From Bacteroidales bacterium UBA4295 (GTDB taxonomy: Bacteria; Bacteroidota; Bacteroidia; Bacteroidales; Paludibacteraceae): a stretch of 10,326 nucleotides of DNA. The position numbers and the translations under genes are program-made. The stretch lies in the NCBI GenBank assembly GCA_002395805.1, contig DGVB01000033.1, positions 1 through 10,326 of the forward strand, given 5' to 3'. This document shows, in pieces, positions 6,131 through 10,326 of the stretch (positions are counted from its first letter, which is position 1; the number at the start of each line of letters is the position of its first letter). The notes under the pieces were generated by a model that had not been told where the DNA came from, ran no database searches, and saw nothing but the letters and a program-made list of their open reading frames with translations.

Positions 6131-7636
6131 ATGAAACGAATTTTTACATTCTTTGCTGCCGCCATAGTGGCTGTAGCGATGTACGCCCAGAGCCCGGTAG
6201 GCGGTTCGTGCGGCGCGAACTCCGAATGGTATTTTGACCCTTCCAGAGGACTCCTTTCCATCAGCGGAGCCGGAGCAATGGATGACTATAGCTCCGGAGC
6301 GGCTCCTTGGTATAAGTACAATCAGGAGATCACGAGGCTCGCTATTCTGGACGGTGTCCCGTATATCGGCGATTATGCTTTCTGGGGTTTGCTCAATGTA
6401 ACCGATGTGACGATTCCCGGCTCTGTGAAGAATATCGGCGACTATGCGTTCGCTTCGTGCGGCGGACTACGGACTCTGCGTATTGAAAACGGCGTGCAGT
6501 ATATCGGCAAAGGCGCTTTCGGCTTGTGTCTGGCGCTGGAGACGGTCATGATCCCGAACACCGTGACCACGATTGACGAACTGGCTTTCGGGCTATGCGG
6601 TAATCTCAAGATTGTGTCTATCCCGGCCTCCGTCACCACGCTCGGCAAACAGGCGCTTGCCTTCTGCCCCTCTTTGCAATGGATCATCAATGCCGCCGGC
6701 ATACCCCAGACCCCTCCTGAAGGCTTGTTCGATAACGTGGACAAGACGAAATGCCGTCTCTCCGTCCTCGCCTCCGCGGAGCAAGCCTTCCGTGCCACCG
6801 CAGAATGGAAAGAGTTCAATATCGAACCCGTGCAGGCAACCGCCATGGGGCTGTGCGGAGAAAACCTGTTATGGACCTACGATGCCGGAACCAACGCCAT
6901 GGAAATCAGCGGAACGGGCAGGATATATGATTTCTTTGAGGAATGGGATGAGTTTAAGAAAGATATCGAGACCTTAGAGCTGAAGGAAGGCGTATCGACG
7001 ATAGGCCGTGATGCTTTCCGCAATTGCTTCTCGCTGACCTCGGTGGTACTGCCAGCCTCACTCGACAGTGTGGACCAATACCCCTTTTCCTCTTGTAATC
7101 AATTGACCTCCATTGAGGTGGCGGTGGGAAATTACTGCTACAGCTCCGTGGACGGAGTGCTCTTCAACAAAACCAAGACATACCTCATCAAATACCCTGC
7201 CGCCAAGCCGGAGGAGGAATATTGCATTCCCAATACGGTCACCGATGTTCAGCCGTATGCTTTTTGTGACTGCCGGCGTTTGAACAAGCTCACCATTCCG
7301 AGCTCCGTGGTGACAATCGGCCAACTGGCGTTCGGCTATTGCAGTTCTTTGCATGAGATATACAACTATGCCGCTCCGATACTCATTGAAGCGAGTGTCT
7401 TCAGGGGGGTGGACCAGCCGAACTGCATACTCTATGTCCCGCAGCAGTATTATCAGCAATACAAGACGGAGGAGGTATGGAAAGATTTTAATGTGCAGAT
7501 AACCGACAGAGGTGAAGCCATCGACCAAACCCCCTCCGGCTCCCCCTCAAGGGGAGAGAAGGTGCTGCGCGACGGACTCCTCTTCATCGAGCGCAACGGC
7601 AAGACCTACAACGCCCAAGGCGCGGAAGTACGGTAA
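6131..7636 (+). CDS. BspA-like leucine-rich repeat secreted protein, 501 aa
   Basis: The signal peptide MKRIFTFFAAAIVAVAMYAQ is followed by a head (CGANSEWYFDPSRGLLSISG, residues 27-46) and the typical APWYKYNQEITRL entry. About five LRR_5 repeats follow (residues 70-190; pattern IP.SV..IGDYAFASC..L), then the unit LFDNVDKTKCRLSVL. A second head (CGENLLWTYDAGTNAMEISG, 242-261) starts another LRR block, interrupted at about 333-365 by YCYSSVDGVLFNKTKTYLIKYP, a non-LRR insert common in such proteins. The block ends at SVFRGVDQPNCILYVP. The last 26 residues are the shared tail. It is paralogous to the first gene in the same module order. It is likely surface or secreted with a binding role; the partner is unknown. 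Confidence 0.92.
   Translation: MKRIFTFFAAAIVAVAMYAQSPVGGSCGANSEWYFDPSRGLLSISGAGAMDDYSSGAAPWYKYNQEITRLAILDGVPYIGDYAFWGLLNVTDVTIPGSVKNIGDYAFASCGGLRTLRIENGVQYIGKGAFGLCLALETVMIPNTVTTIDELAFGLCGNLKIVSIPASVTTLGKQALAFCPSLQWIINAAGIPQTPPEGLFDNVDKTKCRLSVLASAEQAFRATAEWKEFNIEPVQATAMGLCGENLLWTYDAGTNAMEISGTGRIYDFFEEWDEFKKDIETLELKEGVSTIGRDAFRNCFSLTSVVLPASLDSVDQYPFSSCNQLTSIEVAVGNYCYSSVDGVLFNKTKTYLIKYPAAKPEEEYCIPNTVTDVQPYAFCDCRRLNKLTIPSSVVTIGQLAFGYCSSLHEIYNYAAPILIEASVFRGVDQPNCILYVPQQYYQQYKTEEVWKDFNVQITDRGEAIDQTPSGSPSRGEKVLRDGLLFIERNGKTYNAQGAEVR
7540..7556 (+). repeat. In-frame palindrome before the tail module
   Basis: CTCCCC (7540-7545) and GGGGAG (7551-7556) flank CTCAA inside the coding region, in the linker just before the tail. 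The first gene has a weaker TCCC/GGGA palindrome at the equivalent place (1213-1224). Such CTCCCC...GGGGAG palindromes look like small dispersed repeats inserted in frame. Confidence 0.5.
7559..7636 (+). repeat. C-terminal tail module, copy 3
   Basis: This encodes KVLRDGLLFIERNGK and TYNAQGAEVR plus stop. It is near-identical to copy 2 at 5560-5637, with four differences all in the first 25 bases, and matches the first half of copy 1 at 1234. Confidence 0.85.
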
Positions 7637-7664
7637 GAGGAAATTCTGCCACTGGATTGGGGTT

Positions 7665-7708
7665 AAGTACTGTTCAAGTACTGATCAAGTACTGATTAAG
7701 TCCTGTTA
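7665..7708 (+). repeat. Tandem 11-nt repeat AAGTACTGATC (4 units)
   Basis: AAGTACTGTTC, AAGTACTGATC, AAGTACTGATT and AAGTCCTGTTA are in exact register, one unit per helical turn. The first three units contain the palindrome AGTACT, and TGATCA forms at the second-to-third unit junction. The array begins 28 bases after the LRR gene and precedes the GC-rich hairpin. Confidence 0.8.
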
Positions 7709-7736
7709 GCCCCTAAAAAATCGCTGATTTCTTACC

Positions 7737-7773
7737 TCAGCTCGGCGGGATTGGTGTCCCGCCGGGTTACAAA
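7737..7773 (+). terminator. GC-rich conserved hairpin, copy 2
   Basis: It has the same 12-position stem as 3081-3117, with loop TTGGTG instead of TTGGCT. It lies 100 bases after the LRR gene stop and 27 bases before the next ATG. The ACAAA 3' to the stem is conserved in both copies. It is either a terminator for the LRR gene or part of the leader of the lipoprotein gene. Confidence 0.6.
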
Positions 7774-7800
7774 TAACAAACCACAAACTACAAATAACAA

Positions 7801-9678
7801 ATGAAAAAAATCTTTACAAAGCTGCTTGTGCTGCTGGTGGCGGCAGCAAGCGGAATGGCGCTTACCGGATGCGGTAAGGACAATCCCCAGAACATCGAGC
7901 CGTTCGAAGAGCAAAACCTGATCGGCAAATGGAAACTCGTCTCGCAAGTAGCAGAGACGAAAACCGGCGACAAAGCACAAACGAACCCGGAAATGCCGCC
8001 TTATGTCTTGACGCTGGAGTTCAAGAGTGATGGCAAACTCATACGGACCGTAGAAGAAGACGGTAAAACGGATTCGCAGACAGGAACGTATGTGTTCAAG
8101 GACAACAAAATCCTGATGACCGATCCTGATAAGAAGGAAACGGAAACGGCGGAGGTAAAAGAACTGACCGCCAAGAAGTTGGTGCTTGTAGCGGTCGAAA
8201 CAGAAGAGCAAGACGGCGTAAAGGCCACCATTACCTTCACTCAGACATACGAGAAAATGCAGGGCGGACAGGACCCGGAGCCGGAAGACCCCGTACAAGT
8301 TTATACCGTCTTTGATGCCGCAACCGGCGTGCTGACCTATTACTGCGACAACAAGATGAATTCCAGGGAGGGGCAATTCAAAGAGATTTATAAAGCGCCA
8401 AACGTGGAAGACGGCTCGCGGGAATGCAGCTCTGAAACGCGTCAGTATTACAAAGACGTGAAAAAAGTGGTCGTTGACCCCTCTATGAAGGAGTATCCTT
8501 ATCCCACCATGGAAAGCCTGTTCGGTTGGGACATGGATGTCGAGACGCAGACGTTCTATGGCTATGAGAACATGACGGAGATAGAGGGACTGGAGAACCT
8601 GCCGGTCGGGAAGGTGATGAGTATGAGACTGATGTTCGCCGGTTGCTCTTCGCTGAAGTCGCTGGATCTGCGGTCGTTCGCCGACATCCCGAGCGCAACG
8701 CAGATCGGACTCATGTTCTACAACTGCACTTCGCTGGAGACCATTTACTGCAACGATGACTGGAGCGATAATAAGGCACTGACCTATTCGAGTCTGATGT
8801 TTAAAGGCTGTGAGGCATTGGAGGGCGGCAAGGGAACGAAATACGACCCTTCTTTCGACGACCAGACCTATGCCCGTCCGGACGGAGGTCCAGCCCATCC
8901 GGGCTTTTTCACAGCGGATACAAAGCCGGTGGATAAAGCCTTCTCCGTAGCCAAAGCCAACCAGGTGTTCTTCGCGCATGGCAACCTGATACACCATCCC
9001 AGCGGCGGGGTCTGGCGGTTAGCTACAAACCAATACGATATCGAAGGAGACAACAACTCCAAGATCGCGCGCTATTGCGAGTACTTTATTGACCTCTTCG
9101 GCTGGGGCACTGCGGAGAAACCCTACGAATCCTCTACCTACACGTCGGACTATCCTACCGTTTTCACCGACTGGGGTACGAATACCATCGCCAATGATTA
9201 TAGCATGACTTGGCGCACGCTGACCGCCGCGGAGTGGGAATACGTGTTCGAGAGACGCGCTAATGCCGATTCCCTCTTCGGCTTCGGCAGCGTCAACGGC
9301 ACGAACGGTCTGATTCTCCTGCCGGACAGCTGGACACTGCCTGCCGGTTGTACTTTCGTTCCCAGCACCGAGAATGGGTTTGTGGACAAGGGCACGTATT
9401 ACCAGTGCACCGGCGACGCCTATGCGTCCAATAGCTACACCGAGAACCAGTGGGCTCCTATGGAGGCTGCGGGTGCGGTCTTCCTGCCTGCTGCCGGATC
9501 ACGATGGAGCAAGAACGTGTCCGAGGTGAACGAAAAAGGCTACTACTGGTCCGCTACACCCGCAGAAGAGGACGGAAAAGCATACTGCATCTATTTCCAT
9601 TCCAAAGGCTACTCCGTCCGCCATGCTGCGTCGGTCAGCTGCGGCTATTCCGTCCGTCTCGTCCACGACGTCAATTAG
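7801..9678 (+). CDS. Three-domain surface lipoprotein: lipocalin-like, BspA/DUF285, FISUMP, 625 aa
   Basis: A lipoprotein signal ends in the lipobox LTGC (acceptor Cys 24). Residues about 38-153 form a lipocalin-like domain (LIGKWKLVSQ, LTLEFKSDGKLIRTVEE, GTYVFKDNKILMTDP, ATITFTQTYEKM). An acidic linker (PEPEDP) leads to a BspA/DUF285-like region, about 165-360, with MFAGCSSLKSLDLRSF, MFYNCTSLETIYCNDDWS, MFKGCEALEGGKGTKYDP and DGGPAHPGFFTA. Residues about 380-622 are a FISUMP/DUF1566-like domain (FSVAKANQVFFAHGNL, DLFGWGT, TWRTLTAAEWEYVF, GLILLPDSWTLP, GAVFLPAAGSR, YYWSAT, YSVRLV), a family with a C-type-lectin/FGE-like fold. No catalytic residues can be assigned. It is probably an outer-surface adhesin or binding protein. 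It is tandemly duplicated by the next gene, 83 bases downstream. Confidence 0.9.
   Translation: MKKIFTKLLVLLVAAASGMALTGCGKDNPQNIEPFEEQNLIGKWKLVSQVAETKTGDKAQTNPEMPPYVLTLEFKSDGKLIRTVEEDGKTDSQTGTYVFKDNKILMTDPDKKETETAEVKELTAKKLVLVAVETEEQDGVKATITFTQTYEKMQGGQDPEPEDPVQVYTVFDAATGVLTYYCDNKMNSREGQFKEIYKAPNVEDGSRECSSETRQYYKDVKKVVVDPSMKEYPYPTMESLFGWDMDVETQTFYGYENMTEIEGLENLPVGKVMSMRLMFAGCSSLKSLDLRSFADIPSATQIGLMFYNCTSLETIYCNDDWSDNKALTYSSLMFKGCEALEGGKGTKYDPSFDDQTYARPDGGPAHPGFFTADTKPVDKAFSVAKANQVFFAHGNLIHHPSGGVWRLATNQYDIEGDNNSKIARYCEYFIDLFGWGTAEKPYESSTYTSDYPTVFTDWGTNTIANDYSMTWRTLTAAEWEYVFERRANADSLFGFGSVNGTNGLILLPDSWTLPAGCTFVPSTENGFVDKGTYYQCTGDAYASNSYTENQWAPMEAAGAVFLPAAGSRWSKNVSEVNEKGYYWSATPAEEDGKAYCIYFHSKGYSVRHAASVSCGYSVRLVHDVN
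8025..8177 (+). repeat. Near-identical block shared with the downstream paralogue
   Basis: This 153-base part of the lipocalin-like domain differs from 9983-10135 at only about two internal positions. Sequence just before (residues 52-70) and just after (131-142) diverges strongly. The pattern is a mosaic, as expected from recent duplication followed by partial gene conversion. Confidence 0.75.
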
Positions 9679-9761
9679 TAATATAACCGTATTATGACGT
9701 ACAGGATGCGGACGAGATGCGAATGAAACTAACTGATAATTAACTCAAAAATAAAACAATC

Positions 9762-10326
9762 ATGAAAAAAATCTTTACAAAGCTGCTTGTGCTGCTGGTG
9801 GCGGTAGCAAGCGCAATGGGGCTTACCGGATGCGGTAAGGACAACCCACAAAACAACGAACCGGAGAATGCGCAAGACCTGATCGGAAAATGGAAACTCG
9901 TCTCGCAAATAGCAGAGACGAAAATCGGCGATGTCCGGACGCAAAAGGAAACGCCTATTGTTGCCATGACAATAGAGTTCACGAGTGATGGCAAACTCAT
10001 ACGGACCGTAGAAGAAGGCGGTAAAACGGATTCGCAGACAGGAACGTATGTGTTCAAGGACAACAAAATCCTGATGACCAATCCTGATAAGAAGGAAACG
10101 GAAACGGCGGAGGTAAAAGAACTGACCGCCAAGAAATTAGTCCTTGTATCTGTTATAGTGGAAGAGGAAGACGGCGTACAGGCCACCATTACCTTCACTC
10201 AGACATACGAGAAGATGAATGGCAGCGGGGGACAGGATCCGGAAGAACAGGAAGGACCTATGCAAGTATATACCGTCTTTGATGCCGCTTCCGGCGTGCT
10301 GACCTATTACTGCGACGGAAAAATCA
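9762..10326 (+). CDS. Tandem paralogue of the lipocalin-like lipoprotein (3' end outside window)
   Basis: The frame from ATG 9762 stays open to the window edge, 188 codons plus one base. The signal peptide MKKIFTKLLVLLVAVASAMG and lipobox LTGC (Cys 24) nearly copy the gene at 7801. The lipocalin-like domain follows (LIGKWKLVSQIAETKIGD; GTYVFKDNKILMTNP; ATITFTQTYEKM), then a longer acidic linker (PEEQEGP) and the start of the BspA/DUF285-like part (VYTVFDAASGVLTYYCDGKI). It probably continues with a BspA and perhaps a FISUMP-like domain beyond the window, but this cannot be seen. The leader is A-rich, with no Shine-Dalgarno site. It is likely co-transcribed with, or regulated like, its neighbour. 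Confidence 0.88.
   Translation, partial: MKKIFTKLLVLLVAVASAMGLTGCGKDNPQNNEPENAQDLIGKWKLVSQIAETKIGDVRTQKETPIVAMTIEFTSDGKLIRTVEEGGKTDSQTGTYVFKDNKILMTNPDKKETETAEVKELTAKKLVLVSVIVEEEDGVQATITFTQTYEKMNGSGGQDPEEQEGPMQVYTVFDAASGVLTYYCDGKI
9983..10135 (+). repeat. Partner block of the lipocalin-domain duplication
   Basis: This is the second copy of the block at 8025-8177. It is almost unchanged, including synonymous sites, which points to recent copying rather than protein-level selection alone. Confidence 0.75.

Noticed and set aside
6573..6977. Overlapping + strand ORF inside the 501-aa LRR gene
   Set aside because: Pro/Ser/Arg-rich frame-shifted product of a clear LRR gene; no independent evidence.
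7665..7708. Possible CRISPR array
   Set aside because: Units are 11 nt and adjacent without spacers, and there are no cas genes in the window.
7732..8997. Long minus-strand ORF (421 codons) opposite the 625-aa lipoprotein
   Set aside because: It is Arg/His-rich, has no recognisable domain or signal, and fully overlaps a well-supported gene; its openness follows from the codon use of the + strand gene.
9679..9761. Promoter or terminator between the two lipoprotein paralogues
   Set aside because: No TAnnTTTG box and no convincing hairpin are visible in these 83 bases.

Overview
The window looks like a piece of a Bacteroidales (Bacteroidota) chromosome, probably from a gut or similar anaerobic community. 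Evidence: BspA-type leucine-rich repeat proteins, Bacteroidota-style lipoproteins, a C-terminal FISUMP/DUF1566-like domain, an AAA_14/DUF4143 ATPase typical of this order, A-rich leaders instead of Shine-Dalgarno sites, and one clear Bacteroidota promoter (TTTG, 20 nt, TACCTTTG). Genus cannot be decided from the sequence. All genes read on the + strand. There is no tRNA, rRNA, CRISPR array or transposase.

Layout. 1-1311: 3' part of a secreted BspA-like LRR protein whose start lies before the window. 1312-1478: structured intergenic region with stacked hairpins. 1479-3062: surface lipoprotein with a Big_2 domain and a C-terminal part I cannot name. 3063-3381: a GC-rich hairpin, a 7-nt tandem repeat, then an operator-like promoter and a structured leader. 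3382-4569: AAA_14/DUF4143 ATPase, the only clearly cytoplasmic protein. 4570-4797: a 140-bp element bounded by 12-bp inverted repeats, then a 9-nt tandem repeat. 4798-5637: small secreted protein. 5695-6072: 125-aa exported protein. 6131-7636: second complete BspA-like LRR protein, paralogous to the first. 7637-7800: an 11-nt tandem repeat and a second copy of the GC-rich hairpin. 7801-9678: three-part lipoprotein (lipocalin-like, BspA/DUF285-like, FISUMP-like). 9762-10326: 5' part of its tandem paralogue, running off the window.

Six of the seven genes encode exported proteins, so this is a cell-surface/secretome locus built by duplication and module exchange, with one ATPase cassette inside it that has its own promoter and terminator. 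Three otherwise different secreted proteins end in nearly the same 26-residue tail, and two of the tails are identical over the last 53 nt, with identity stopping exactly at the stop codon. The intergenic DNA carries two families of conserved hairpins and a different short tandem repeat in four of the gaps between genes. One hairpin pair shows a compensatory base-pair change. These repeats and the portable tail are the most unusual part of the window. No enzymatic pathway can be reconstructed from these genes.
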